Shown: positions 46,033-55,799 of the stretch, piece by piece
How positions within the stretch are numbered: position 1 is the stretch's first letter
Layout: every line of letters starts with the position of its first letter
Origin: Ferrovibrio sp036381655
Lineage (GTDB): Bacteria > Pseudomonadota > Alphaproteobacteria > Ferrovibrionales > Ferrovibrionaceae
Reading direction: 5' to 3'
Assembly: GCF_036381655.1 (NCBI RefSeq)
Contig: NZ_DASVCJ010000014.1
Location: 27,767-91,766, forward strand
DNA: 64,000 bases
Notes under the pieces: generated by a model
The model's input: only the letters and a program-made list of their open reading frames with translations
What the model was told of the DNA's origin: nothing
The model's database searches: none
Translations under genes and position numbers: made by a program

Positions 46033-46326
46033 TCAGGTGCCGATCTTAATCTCCACTTCCACAAAGGCCATCGGCTCGGTGCCGGCGTTGATCACGTCAT
46101 GCGCCACGCCCTTGGGCCGCGAATAGCTGCCGCCGGCCGACATGGTGACCAGGCTCTCGATGCCGTCCTTGTCGACGATCCTCAAAGTCGCGTCGGTCAG
46201 ATAAGTGACGGCATATGGATATTCGTGGACATGGAAGCCGGTCGCGGCGCCGGGCGCGAAATCCCACCGTGTGATCCGCACCCGCTCGTCGTCAACCTGC
46301 CGAGTCGGCACCGCCTGTCTTGTCAT
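46033..46326 (-). CDS. Small cupin-domain protein
   Basis: 97 residues forming a single cupin barrel. The first metal-binding motif reads GFHVHEYPYAVTYL and the second GGSYSRPKGVAHDVIN. ATG 46326 has GGAGA 6 nt upstream and is preferred over ATG 46332. The 5' end overlaps the 3' end of trmJ by 35 bases, so the gene is translationally linked to it. No specific function can be given. Confidence 0.8.
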   Translation of the reverse strand: MTRQAVPTRQVDDERVRITRWDFAPGAATGFHVHEYPYAVTYLTDATLRIVDKDGIESLVTMSAGGSYSRPKGVAHDVINAGTEPMAFVEVEIKIGT

Positions 46327-47170
46327 CGCCATTCTCCGCCTTCGCCTGTTGTCCCGATGAAGACTTCCTCTGGGAATAAGGCTGCCGCAGCGGGCGGCCC
46401 TGCGCAATGGCCTTCAGCATGCCGCGGAAGGTGCGCACCTCCTGGCTGGCCAGCGGGACGCGCTGCAGTACGTTGCGCAGGTTGCGCAGGATCGCCGGAC
46501 GTTTGGGCTCGACATTGTGGAAGAAGCCGGACCTGTCGAGTTCGGCGGTGAGGTGGCCGAACAGGCCCTGTATTTCCTCCTGCGTGGCAAAACCGCCGCG
46601 CACGGTTTCCATGCGGCTGGCCGGCGTCTGGTCAGCCGCAGTGAACCATTCATAGCCGATCAGCAGAACCGCCTGCGCGAGGTTGAGCGACGAAAATCCC
46701 GGATTGAGCGGTACGTTGATCGCCGTATGCGCCAAGGCCACATCCTCGTTGTCGAGTCCGGTGCGTTCGCGGCCGAAAAGAATCCCGACCCGATCGCCTT
46801 CCGCTTCCTCGGCGCGGATACGGATGGCCGCCTCGCGCGGGGTGACGAATTCCTTCATCAGGTCGCGATGCCGCGCCGTGGTGGCGTAGACGCGATGCAG
46901 GTCGGCAACCGCCTCGGCCGTCGACTTGAAAACGCTGACCGCATCCAGCACCGCATCCGCCTTGCTGGCCAGCACATAGGCGGAAGGATTGGGCCAGCCG
47001 TCGCGCGGATTGACCAGGCGCAGCTCGGTGATGCCGCAATTGAGCATCGCGCGCGCCGCAGCGCCGATATTCTCCCCCAGCTGCGGTTCGACCAGCACGA
47101 TGACCGGGCCGCGGCGCAGCGGACCCGGCGGCGCGTATTTGCCCAGCTTGGGCCTATGGGTTCCAGCCAT
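46292..47170 (-). CDS. trmJ: tRNA (cytidine/uridine-2'-O-)-methyltransferase TrmJ
   Basis: 292 residues from ATG 47170, 8 bases after the cimA stop. The SPOUT/SpoU fold is shown by VEPQLGENIGAAARAMLNCG, FGRERTGLDNEDV and NPGFSSLNLAQAVLL. The last set forms the knotted SAM site. TrmJ 2'-O-methylates position 32 of several tRNAs. A basic, disordered C-terminal extension of about 40 residues (GRPLRQPYSQRKSSSG onwards) is unusual in length. Confidence 0.9.
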   Translation of the reverse strand: MAGTHRPKLGKYAPPGPLRRGPVIVLVEPQLGENIGAAARAMLNCGITELRLVNPRDGWPNPSAYVLASKADAVLDAVSVFKSTAEAVADLHRVYATTARHRDLMKEFVTPREAAIRIRAEEAEGDRVGILFGRERTGLDNEDVALAHTAINVPLNPGFSSLNLAQAVLLIGYEWFTAADQTPASRMETVRGGFATQEEIQGLFGHLTAELDRSGFFHNVEPKRPAILRNLRNVLQRVPLASQEVRTFRGMLKAIAQGRPLRQPYSQRKSSSGQQAKAENGDDKTGGADSAG

Positions 47171-47178
47171 GGATTGCG

Positions 47179-48789
47179 TCAGCTGCGGTCGGCCGGTGCG
47201 CCGTCGCGCAGCAGCTTCCACTGGATGGAATCCATCAGCGCGACGAAGGCCGCATCGATGATGTTCGGCGACACGCCGACCGTGAACCAGCGATTGCCCT
47301 GGCCATCGGCGGATTCGATCATCACCCGTGTCGTCGCCTCGGTGCCGCCATTGAGGATGCGCACCTTGAAATCGACCAGCCGCAGATCCTCGATATAGCC
47401 CTGATAGCGGCCGAGATCCTTGCGCAGCGCGCGATCCAGCGCATTCACCGGCCCATTGCCTTCGGCGACCGAGAACAGCGTTTCGCCATCGACGTTCACC
47501 TTCACCGTGGCTTCCGAAACCGTGACCAGTTCGCCGCGGGCGTTGAAACGGCGCTCGACCATGACCCGGAAGCTGCGGATCTTGAAGAATTCCGGCATCT
47601 GGCCAAGCGTGCGGCGCGCCAGTACCTCGAAGCTCGCTTCGGCGCCATCATAGGAATAGCCTTCCGCCTCGCGCCGCTTCACATCCTCCAGCAGCAGATT
47701 GAGCCGGCTGTCATTCGGATCGTAGGCAATGCCGGCTTCGTTGAGCCGCACCAGCAGGTTGGAGCGCCCGGCCTGATCGGAGATCAGGATATGGCGCTTG
47801 TTGCCGACGGATTCCGGCCGGACATGCTCGTAGGTGCGCGGGTCCTTCATCACCGCCGAGACGTGCAGCCCGCCCTTATGGGCGAAGGCGGAGGCGCCGA
47901 CATAGGCGGCATGGCGGTTCGGCGCGCGGTTGAGCAATTCATCCAGCAGCCGCGAAGTTGCCGTCAGATGCGTCAGATCCTGTTCGCTGAGACCGATATC
48001 GACATGCTCGGCGAACCAGGGCTTGAGCATCAGCGACGGGATCAGCGCGATCAGGTTGGCATTGCCGCAGCGCTCGCCCAGACCGTTCAACGTACCCTGC
48101 ACCTGGCGCACACCGGCCTTCACGGCGGCCAGGGTGTTAGCCACGGCGTTTTCGGTATCGTTATGCGTATGGATGCCGAGATAATTGCCGGTCCCGAGCT
48201 TCGCCGTCACCTCGCCGACTATGCACTCGACCTCATGGGGCAGCGCGCCGCCATTGGTATCGCACAGAACGGCCCAGCGGGCGCCGGCATCAAGTGCCGC
48301 CTTGAGACAGTCGAAGGCATATTGCGGATTGGCCTTGTAGCCGTCGAAGAAATGCTCGGCGTCGAACATCGCCTCGCCGAATTTAGCCTTGGCAGCGGCG
48401 ATGCTGTCGGCGATCAGATCGATATTCTCGGCATTGCTGATGCCCAAGGCGACCTCGACCTGGAAATCCCAGCTCTTGCCCACCAGACAGGCCGCATCGG
48501 CCCTGGCATCGAAAATCGAGGCCAGGCCCGGATCGTTGGCGGCCGAGCGGCCTGGCCGCCGCGTCATGCCGAAGGCGACGAATTTGGCGCGCTTCAGCGC
48601 CGGCTTCTCGGCAAAGAATTCCGTGTCGGTCGGATTGGCGCCAGGCCAGCCGCCTTCGATATAGGCGACGCCGAGCCTGTCCAGCGCCTTGGCGATGCTG
48701 CGCTTGTCCTCGACGGAGAAGTCGACGCCCTGCGTCTGCGCGCCGTCGCGCAGCGTCGTGTCGAACAGATAGACGCGATCCTTCGCCAT
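47179..48789 (-). CDS. cimA: Citramalate synthase
   Basis: 536 residues. HMGL-like TIM barrel with the start LFDTTLRDGAQTQGVDF, metal site HTHND and GTLNGLGERCGNANL. The C-terminal LeuA-type allosteric domain (from about 390) has the isopropylmalate-synthase family pattern. It condenses pyruvate with acetyl-CoA to (R)-citramalate, which opens the threonine-independent route to isoleucine. The CDTNGGALPHEV motif favours CimA over LeuA or homocitrate synthase. It runs into trmJ. Confidence 0.92.
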   Translation of the reverse strand: MAKDRVYLFDTTLRDGAQTQGVDFSVEDKRSIAKALDRLGVAYIEGGWPGANPTDTEFFAEKPALKRAKFVAFGMTRRPGRSAANDPGLASIFDARADAACLVGKSWDFQVEVALGISNAENIDLIADSIAAAKAKFGEAMFDAEHFFDGYKANPQYAFDCLKAALDAGARWAVLCDTNGGALPHEVECIVGEVTAKLGTGNYLGIHTHNDTENAVANTLAAVKAGVRQVQGTLNGLGERCGNANLIALIPSLMLKPWFAEHVDIGLSEQDLTHLTATSRLLDELLNRAPNRHAAYVGASAFAHKGGLHVSAVMKDPRTYEHVRPESVGNKRHILISDQAGRSNLLVRLNEAGIAYDPNDSRLNLLLEDVKRREAEGYSYDGAEASFEVLARRTLGQMPEFFKIRSFRVMVERRFNARGELVTVSEATVKVNVDGETLFSVAEGNGPVNALDRALRKDLGRYQGYIEDLRLVDFKVRILNGGTEATTRVMIESADGQGNRWFTVGVSPNIIDAAFVALMDSIQWKLLRDGAPADRS

Positions 48790-48808
48790 GGTCCTTACAT
48801 CCGATACA

Positions 48809-50131
48809 TCACTGGCCGCGCAGGCGGGCCAGCACCCGCTCGCGCCCGATCAAGGGTAACAGGGGTGCCATTTCGGGCCCCTTCTCGCGCCCGGTCAAGG
48901 CCAAACGCAGCGGATGGAACAATGCCCGCCCCTTCACCCCGGCTTTGGCCGCGATCGTCTGCGTCCAGGCTTTCCAGGTGGCGGCATCCCAGGGCTCGGG
49001 CGGCAGGGTTTCGATCGCCGCCTGCACCACGCCCCGATCCTCGATCACCGGCACGATCTCGCCGGCGACCACCTGCCACCACTCGGCCGCTTCGGAGAGC
49101 TTGCCGATATTGCCGCGCACTGCCAGCCAGAAGGCCTCGCTCGCGCCCTGCGGCAGGCGGTTGCGCACGGCGGCAAAGTCCGTCATGTGCAGGATTTTGG
49201 CATTCAGCAGATCGAGTTCATGCGCATCGAGCCGCGCCGGCGCCCGGCTGAAGCGGCCAAGATCGAAGCCCGCGATCAGGGCATCCAGAGAGACCTGCGG
49301 CTCGACCGGATCGGCCGAGCCCAGCCGCGCCAGCAGGCTGTTCAGGGCCATCGGCTCGTAACCCTGCTCGCGCAGATCGGCCAGGCCGAGCGAGCCGATG
49401 CGCTTGGACAGGCCCGCGCCCTCGGCATCCAGCAGCCAGGAAAAATGCCCGAAGGCCGGCACGGCATAGCCCAGCGCCTCGAAAAGCTGGATCTGCGCCG
49501 CCGTGTTGGTGACGTGATCCTCACCGCGGATGATGTGGCTGATGGCGAGATCGCCGTCATCGACGACCGAAGACAGCGTATAGAGCGGATAGCCGTCGGA
49601 GCGGACCAGTACGGGATCACTTAAGCTCGCCGTGTCGATCTCGACCCGTCCATGGATCAGATCGTTCCAGGCAACCAGGCCGGGCATCAGCCTGAAGCGC
49701 CAATGCGGCTTGCGGCCCGCGGCGTCCAGCTTGGCGCGATCCTCCTCGGTCAGCTTCAGCGCGGCGCGGTCATAGACCGGCGGCTTGCGCTGGCTGAGTT
49801 GCACCTTGCGGCGCAGTTCCAGTTCCTCCGGCGTCTCGTAACAGGGGTAAAGCCGGCCGGCCGCTTTCAGCGCCTCGACGGCTTCGCCATAGAGCGCGAA
49901 CCGGTCCGACTGGCGGGCGAAGCGGTCCCAGCGAAGCCCGAGCCACGTCAGGTCGTCCTCGATCCCCTTGGCATATTCGGCCGTCGAACGGCCGGTGTCG
50001 GTATCGTCCATACGCAACAGGAAAGTGCCGCCGGATTTGCGGGCGAACAACCAATTCAGCAAGGCGGCACGCGCATTGCCGACATGCAGCCGGCCGGTCG
50101 GACTCGGCGCAAAACGGACAGCGACGGTCAT
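48809..50131 (-). CDS. gltX: Glutamyl-tRNA synthetase
   Basis: 440 residues, a short-form GluRS. The class I HIGH element is SPTGRLHVGNARAALLN. The KMSKS element appears as GLSKRIGS, a variant with the first Lys replaced by Gly. DDTDTGRS and the glutamate-tRNA stem-contact region GEDHVTNTAAQ are normal. Alphaproteobacteria often have two GltX copies; this is one, and whether it charges tRNA-Glu only or also tRNA-Gln cannot be read from sequence. Its ATG overlaps the nadE stop by 4 bases. Confidence 0.92.
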   Translation of the reverse strand: MTVAVRFAPSPTGRLHVGNARAALLNWLFARKSGGTFLLRMDDTDTGRSTAEYAKGIEDDLTWLGLRWDRFARQSDRFALYGEAVEALKAAGRLYPCYETPEELELRRKVQLSQRKPPVYDRAALKLTEEDRAKLDAAGRKPHWRFRLMPGLVAWNDLIHGRVEIDTASLSDPVLVRSDGYPLYTLSSVVDDGDLAISHIIRGEDHVTNTAAQIQLFEALGYAVPAFGHFSWLLDAEGAGLSKRIGSLGLADLREQGYEPMALNSLLARLGSADPVEPQVSLDALIAGFDLGRFSRAPARLDAHELDLLNAKILHMTDFAAVRNRLPQGASEAFWLAVRGNIGKLSEAAEWWQVVAGEIVPVIEDRGVVQAAIETLPPEPWDAATWKAWTQTIAAKAGVKGRALFHPLRLALTGREKGPEMAPLLPLIGRERVLARLRGQ

Positions 50132-51816
50132 TTCCTGAATATCCGGTCCGGGGCATCCCGGAAGGCGTTGGTGATCGGGTAGCGCCGGTCGCGGCCGAAA
50201 TTGCGCGACGTGATCTTGACTCCCGGCGGCGCCTGGCGGCGCTTATACTCGGCGATATACAAAAGATGCTGCACGCGCCGGACCACATCCTCCGGATAGC
50301 CGGCGGCGACGATTTCGCGCACCGGCTTCTCCTTCTCGACCAGCATTTCGAGGATGGCGTCGAGTTGTGCATAGGGCGGCAGACTGTCTTCGTCGAGCTG
50401 GTTCTCGCGCAATTCGGCCGTCGGCGGGCGCTGGATGATCTCGGGCGGAATCACTTCGCCGTCCGGACCCAGGCCGCCATGGGGCTTGTTCAGATTGCGC
50501 CAGCGCGACAGTTCGAAGACCGTCATCTTGTAGACGTCCTTCAAGACGCTGTAGCCGCCGCACATATCGCCATAGAGCGTGGCATAGCCGACCGACATCT
50601 CCGACTTGTTCCCGGTGGTCAGCACCATGTGGCCGAACTTGTTGGACAGCGCCATCAAGGTTACGCCGCGAACGCGGCTTTGCAGATTTTCTTCGGTGAT
50701 GTCCGGCTCCCGGCCGGCGAAAGACGGCGCCAGCATGCCGGTGAAGGCCTGCACCGCCGGTTCGATCGGGATCGTCTCGTAGCTGACGCCGAGCACCCTG
50801 GCGCATTTGGCGGCGTCATCGAGGCTCTGCTGCGAGGTGTATTTCGACGGCATCATGACGCAGCGGACCCTCTCGGGTCCGAGCGCATCGACCGCCACCG
50901 CCGCCGACAGCGCGGAATCGATGCCGCCCGAGAGACCGAGCACAACGCCGGGAAAACGGTTGCGGTTCACATAGTCGCGCAAGCCCAGCATCATGGCATG
51001 ATAGATCGCCGTCAGGCGATCCATCGGCGCGACCATCGGCCCCTTCTCGCAGCGCCAGCCGGCCTCGCCGCGCACCCAGGTGGTCAGCGCGATGTCCTCG
51101 CGGAATTCCGGCTGCCGCACCACGAGGGAATGATCGGCGTTCAGCACGAAACCGCCGCCGTCGAAGACCAGTTCGTCCTGGCCGCCGACGCAATTCACGT
51201 AGGCGAGCGGCAGGCCGGTCTCGACGACGCGGGCGAGACCGAGATTGAGCCGGATATCCCATTTATCGGCTTCATAGGGCGAGCCGTTCGGCACGAGCAG
51301 CATTTCGGCGCCGGTCTCGGCCAGACATTCGGCGACGTCCGGCTTCCACATGTCTTCGCAGATCATCACGCCCAGGCGCACGCCGCGGAACGAAATCGGC
51401 CCGGGCATGGGGCCCGGCTCGAAGACGCGCTTTTCGTCGAAGACACCGTAATTCGGCAGGTCGTATTTGTAGCGGATGACAGCGATCTTGCCGCCCTCGA
51501 GCAGGAGTCCCGCATTGTAGAGCTTGCCGTTCTCCCGCCAGGGCGAGGTGACCAGAAGCGCGGGCCCGCCATCGGCGGTCCTGGCCGCCAATTCATGCAC
51601 CGCGGCCTCGCAGGCCTCCTGCACCGAAGGGCGCAGCACAAGGTCCTCCGGCGGATAGCCGATGATCACCAGCTCCGGGAAAACCACCAGATCGGCCCCG
51701 CCTTTGGCGGCCTCAACCCGTGCCTTCTCGATCAGGCGGGCATTGCCTGGGATATCGCCCATGATCGGGCTGACCTGGGCTAGGGCGATGACGAGGCGGT
51801 CTGGGGCGGCGGACAT
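50128..51816 (-). CDS. nadE: Glutamine-dependent NAD+ synthetase
   Basis: 562 residues in two domains. The N-terminal nitrilase-type glutaminase (1-270) has Glu48 in FPELV, a Lys in YKYDLPNYGVFDEKR and the nucleophile Cys in MICEDMW. The C-terminal ATP-pyrophosphatase domain has the P-loop LGLSGGIDSALS and the NAD synthetase motif TTGNKSEMSVGYATLYGD. It amidates nicotinate adenine dinucleotide to NAD+ with glutamine as donor. It overlaps gltX by 4 bases and probably leads this leftward operon. Confidence 0.95.
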   Translation of the reverse strand: MSAAPDRLVIALAQVSPIMGDIPGNARLIEKARVEAAKGGADLVVFPELVIIGYPPEDLVLRPSVQEACEAAVHELAARTADGGPALLVTSPWRENGKLYNAGLLLEGGKIAVIRYKYDLPNYGVFDEKRVFEPGPMPGPISFRGVRLGVMICEDMWKPDVAECLAETGAEMLLVPNGSPYEADKWDIRLNLGLARVVETGLPLAYVNCVGGQDELVFDGGGFVLNADHSLVVRQPEFREDIALTTWVRGEAGWRCEKGPMVAPMDRLTAIYHAMMLGLRDYVNRNRFPGVVLGLSGGIDSALSAAVAVDALGPERVRCVMMPSKYTSQQSLDDAAKCARVLGVSYETIPIEPAVQAFTGMLAPSFAGREPDITEENLQSRVRGVTLMALSNKFGHMVLTTGNKSEMSVGYATLYGDMCGGYSVLKDVYKMTVFELSRWRNLNKPHGGLGPDGEVIPPEIIQRPPTAELRENQLDEDSLPPYAQLDAILEMLVEKEKPVREIVAAGYPEDVVRRVQHLLYIAEYKRRQAPPGVKITSRNFGRDRRYPITNAFRDAPDRIFRK

Positions 51817-51940
51817 GGCTCGATGGCGGATATGTTTGGGCCTGATTTAACCCTGCGGCAGGTTTATCTCAACCGGGACACCAGTTTACAGTGCCCGGCA
51901 ATGGATTAGATAGCCTTGCACCGACCAAAGGGAGGCCCAA

Positions 51941-52951
51941 ATGCCGGGAAAAAATATCCAAGTGCTGATGAAGCAGCATCCACAGGGCTGGGTGAAGGAG
52001 GAGGATTTCGAGGTCGTCGAGCGGGAGATCCCCAAGCCCGGCCCCGACCAGGTTCTGGTCCGCAATATCTACCTCTCGCTGGACCCCTATATGCGGGGCA
52101 GGATGGACCCGGTGCGCTCCTACGCGGCCCATCTCAATCCCGGCGACATGATGGGCGGCGGCACGGTCGGCCAGGTGATCGAAAGCAATGTCGCCAGCCT
52201 GCCGGTCGGCACCTATGTGAACGGCATGCTGGGCTGGCAGGCCTATGCGACGGCCAGGGCCGACGAACTGCGCGTTCTGGACCCGAAGATTGCGCCGATC
52301 TCGACCGCCCTCGGCGTGCTGGGCATGCCGGGCTGCACGGCCCATTACGGCCTGATGGAGATCGGGCAGCCCAAGCCGGGCGAGACGGTCGTCGTCTCGG
52401 CAGCGTCGGGCGCAGTCGGCTCGGTGGTCGGGCAGATCGCCAAGATGAAGGGCTGCCGCGCGGTCGGCATCGCCGGCGGCAAGGCGAAATGCGACTATGT
52501 CGTCAACGAACTGGGCTTCGATGCCTGCATCGACTACAAGGCATCCGATTTCAAGGAGCGGTTCAAGGCGGCGACGCCGGACCGCGTCGATGTCTATTTC
52601 GAGAATGTCGGCGGCGAGGTGATGGAGGTGGTATTCGCGCGGCTGAATGCCTTCGCGCGCATCGCGCTCTGCGGCATCATCAGCCAGTATAACGGCCAGC
52701 CATATGCTTTCACCGGCATGCGCCATCTGCTGGTCAATCGCGCCAAGCTACAGGGCTTCATCATCTCCGAGCATATGTCCTACTGGCCGGGCGCCATTGC
52801 CGAGATGGCCGGCTGGATCAAACAGGGCAAGCTGAAATACCGCGAGGATATCGCGGACGGCCTGCAGAATGCGCCGCAAGCCTTCATCGGGCTGCTCAGC
52901 GGCAAGAATTTCGGCAAGCAGCTGGTGCGGATCGGACCCGAGACGGTCTAG
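51941..52951 (+). CDS. NADPH-dependent oxidoreductase, CurA-like MDR family
   Basis: 336 residues of the zinc-free medium-chain dehydrogenase family. The N-terminus has the signature LSLDPYMRGRM. The NADPH loop is SAASGAVGSVVGQIAK and the C-terminal family motif is YFENVGGEVMEVV. Close family members are bacterial curcumin/dihydrocurcumin reductase and leukotriene B4 12-hydroxydehydrogenase-like enzymes, which reduce activated C=C bonds. GGGAGG precedes ATG 51941. Its stop codon is shared in a CTAG with the convergent TRAP permease gene. Confidence 0.9.
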   Translation: MPGKNIQVLMKQHPQGWVKEEDFEVVEREIPKPGPDQVLVRNIYLSLDPYMRGRMDPVRSYAAHLNPGDMMGGGTVGQVIESNVASLPVGTYVNGMLGWQAYATARADELRVLDPKIAPISTALGVLGMPGCTAHYGLMEIGQPKPGETVVVSAASGAVGSVVGQIAKMKGCRAVGIAGGKAKCDYVVNELGFDACIDYKASDFKERFKAATPDRVDVYFENVGGEVMEVVFARLNAFARIALCGIISQYNGQPYAFTGMRHLLVNRAKLQGFIISEHMSYWPGAIAEMAGWIKQGKLKYREDIADGLQNAPQAFIGLLSGKNFGKQLVRIGPETV

Positions 52952-54744
52952 GCAACGCCATAGAGGAACATCAGCGCAAGGCCGGCGGCGAAGGCTGCCG
53001 CCTTGCGCAACCAGGCCCGCATGTCGCCAATCAGGGCATAGGAGATCAGCGCCAGCGCAAGGCCGATCTTGACCATGGCCAGCAGCGCCATGCCGGGTGC
53101 GGTCGCGATCTGCATCAGCGCCGGATTGGCGACGAAGCCGATCGGGATCAGGAACAGTCCAAGGCCGATGCGCATGGCGACGCCGGCCACCGGCAGCCAA
53201 GGCGTGCCGGCGATGCTGGCGGCGACGAAAACCGTGCCGCAGACCGGCGGCGTGATCGTGCAGAGCAGCGCATACCAGAAGACGAACATATGCGCGTGCA
53301 GTTCCGGCAGGCCGAGCTTGACCAAGGCCGGTCCGGCCACGGCGACGCAGATCAGGTAAGCTGCCGTGGTCGGCAGCTCCATGCCGAGAATGGTGCAGGC
53401 CAAGGCGGTCAGCAGCAGAGCCGCCCAGAGCCTGCCGCCGGAAAGATCGAGGATAAGGCCGGTAATCTTCACGCCAAGTCCGGTGGCGTGAAAGACGCCG
53501 ACGATCAGCCCGGCGCAGATGAGGATGGCGGCGATGAGCGCGATCTGCCGCGCGGCATCCACGGCTGCGATCTTCAGGCGCTGGACGAACAATGACGGCG
53601 ACGGCCGTTTCTTCTCGCCGTTCCATATCAGCATGGCGACGGTCACCGCAGTGGCGATCATCGCCGAATAGGCCGGCGAATAGGCCAGCACCAGGAGCAT
53701 GAGGATCAGGATCACCAAAGGCGCGGCGAAGAACGGCACCGAGGCGATGGCGGCGCGCCAGCCGGGCAATTCGTCGGCGGTCAGGCCCTTGAGGCCGAAG
53801 CGCAGCGCGAAGAAATGCACGCCGATCCAGGCGGCAAAGAAGAACAGAACCGCCGGCAGGATCGAGGCGATGGCGACATCGGCATAGGGCTTACGGATCA
53901 GCTCCGCCATCACGAAAGCGGCCGAGCCCATCACCGGTGGCATGATCTGCCCGCCGGTGGACGCGACCGCCTCGACCGCGGCCGCCAGCGGGCGCGGATA
54001 GCCCATGCGGATCATGGCCGGGATGGTGATCGCGCCGACCGAGGCGACATTGGCCGAGGCCGAGCCGGAAATGGTGCCATAGAGCGCCGAGGCCAGAACC
54101 GAGACTTTTGCCGCACCGGCGCGATAGCCGCCGGCAAGCTGCATTGCCATGGCCATGAAGCCGCGCCCTGCTTCGCCTGCCGACACCGCGGCGCCAAGGA
54201 TCATGAAGGGGACGATCAGGTCGACGGAGATGCCGGTCAACTGGCCCCACAGGCCGCCCTCGGCCAGCACCAGACTGCCGAGGAAGTAATCCGGCGGCAA
54301 TTCCGGATGGCCCAGGGCGCCGGGCAGATACTGTCCGAAGAAGCCATAGAGCAGGCACAGCACGGCGACGCCCGGCAGCACCGGCTGCACGGCCCGCCGG
54401 GCCATCTCAAGCGTGACCAGGATCAGGCCGAAGGCCAGCACCCATTGCCAGAGGCTGCCGTCGAGCGAGCCGTATTGATCCAGGATGGCCCTGCGGTTGG
54501 CGATCAGATAGGCAGTGCCAACCCAGCCGGCGACCACAGCGGCGACGCCGATCCAGCGCGCGATACGGCCGCGGCCGCGCGCAAAAAGAAAGACCCACGG
54601 CAATGCCGCCGCGAAATGCAGCGGCCGGCTGACCAGGTTCGGCACCAGGCTGGTGAAGATCAGCCAGACATGGATGCCGACGGTAATCGCGGCACAGGAA
54701 ATCAGAAGCCAACCCGGCCGCGCGCCGGCATCCTCGGTCTGCAT
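52948..54744 (-). CDS. TRAP transporter permease, fused 4TM/12TM type
   Basis: 598 residues. The first ~180 residues hold the DctQ-like four-helix unit; the rest is the DctM-like large subunit with about 12-13 helices. Motifs of fused permeases are clear: GGLWGQLTGISVDLIVPFMI, GTISGSASANVASVGAITIP and STGGQIMPPVMGSAAFVM. TRAP systems are sodium-driven importers of organic acids. The TAXI-family receptor gene lies 20 bases upstream on the same strand, so both subunits are present. Confidence 0.93.
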   Translation of the reverse strand: MQTEDAGARPGWLLISCAAITVGIHVWLIFTSLVPNLVSRPLHFAAALPWVFLFARGRGRIARWIGVAAVVAGWVGTAYLIANRRAILDQYGSLDGSLWQWVLAFGLILVTLEMARRAVQPVLPGVAVLCLLYGFFGQYLPGALGHPELPPDYFLGSLVLAEGGLWGQLTGISVDLIVPFMILGAAVSAGEAGRGFMAMAMQLAGGYRAGAAKVSVLASALYGTISGSASANVASVGAITIPAMIRMGYPRPLAAAVEAVASTGGQIMPPVMGSAAFVMAELIRKPYADVAIASILPAVLFFFAAWIGVHFFALRFGLKGLTADELPGWRAAIASVPFFAAPLVILILMLLVLAYSPAYSAMIATAVTVAMLIWNGEKKRPSPSLFVQRLKIAAVDAARQIALIAAILICAGLIVGVFHATGLGVKITGLILDLSGGRLWAALLLTALACTILGMELPTTAAYLICVAVAGPALVKLGLPELHAHMFVFWYALLCTITPPVCGTVFVAASIAGTPWLPVAGVAMRIGLGLFLIPIGFVANPALMQIATAPGMALLAMVKIGLALALISYALIGDMRAWLRKAAAFAAGLALMFLYGVA

Positions 54745-54764
54745 GATCTATTCTTGCACCAGCC

Positions 54765-55739
54765 TTACTGCATGTCGGCGGGAATCTTCACGCCGGCTTC
54801 CTTGTAATATTTCAATGCACCCGGATGCAGCTTGGTGTTGTGCAACGCGCCAATCAGGTCCGGAGTTACCGCCGCCCACCAGGGATTCGTCTTGGCCATC
54901 TCGTTCTTGTTGGCCCAGAAGTCCTTCACGATCGCATAGGCGGTCGCATCGTCCATATGAGTCGTGGCATAGGCCCCCACCGGCACGCCCACGGTCGCGA
55001 CATCCTCGTCGACGCCCTTATAGGTGCCCTTGGCGATGGTGATCGGGCTGGAGGACGGATCGTTCTTGACCAGGGTGTCGATCTGTTCCGGCTGAAAGCC
55101 CAGGATGCGGATCGGCGTTGTGGTCGCCAGTTCCTGTACCTGCGGCGTCGGGTGCGACGAACAGGTGGCGTAGCCGATCACCTTGCGGTTCTGCAGCGCG
55201 CTGGCGGCCGAGGCCAGCTCGACATCGACGAAGTTCACTTTTCCATCGAGGCCGAGCAGCCTCAGGATCGTGCGGGTACGGCCGTCGCAGAAAGTGCCAT
55301 GACCGCCGGAGATGAAATCCTTGCCGGCGAGATCCTCGATCCTGGTCACCCCGCTATCGGCGCGTACCACGAAATGGACGGTCACGTAGGGCATGACGAA
55401 CAAGGTACGGATCGCGTCATAACCCTTCTCGCCCTCGAAGGGCTTCTTGCCCTCGCGCGCGGCGGCGAGCAGACTGGGCGGCGTGGTGAAGACGAAATTG
55501 CCCGGCCGCCGGCCGGCTTCCTTCACATTCTGCACGGAGCCCTGGCTTTCCTCGACGGTGGCCTGGATCTGCCCCTTGCTCTCGGCGCGAAGGGTCTCGC
55601 CGAGCTGCACCATCATCACGTAATAGGAAGACGATGCGGTGGCGGATTTCAGGGTGACGCGAGTCTGCGCCTGCGCCGCACCGGCAGCAAGCGAGACGAC
55701 AAAAACGACAGCAGCAAGATGCGCGAAGAAGCGGCGCAT
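54765..55739 (-). CDS. TAXI family TRAP transporter solute-binding protein
   Basis: 324 residues from ATG 55739, with GGGAGGG 5 nt upstream; the in-frame start at 55763 lies before that site. A signal peptide covers about 1-25 (AAVVFVVSLAAGAAQA). The TAXI pattern is present: ATASSSYYVMMVQLGETLR near the start, FISGGHGTFCDGRTRTILRLLG in the middle and TVGVPVGAYATTHMDDATAY late. It is the periplasmic receptor for the fused permease. Ligands of this family are organic acids or glutamate-like compounds; not resolvable here. Confidence 0.9.
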   Translation of the reverse strand: MRRFFAHLAAVVFVVSLAAGAAQAQTRVTLKSATASSSYYVMMVQLGETLRAESKGQIQATVEESQGSVQNVKEAGRRPGNFVFTTPPSLLAAAREGKKPFEGEKGYDAIRTLFVMPYVTVHFVVRADSGVTRIEDLAGKDFISGGHGTFCDGRTRTILRLLGLDGKVNFVDVELASAASALQNRKVIGYATCSSHPTPQVQELATTTPIRILGFQPEQIDTLVKNDPSSSPITIAKGTYKGVDEDVATVGVPVGAYATTHMDDATAYAIVKDFWANKNEMAKTNPWWAAVTPDLIGALHNTKLHPGALKYYKEAGVKIPADMQ

Positions 55740-55799
55740 GAATTCCCTCCCAATGATTTTCAATTCAGGGATTTTACCCAGCAGGGCTGCAGTCTTGGC

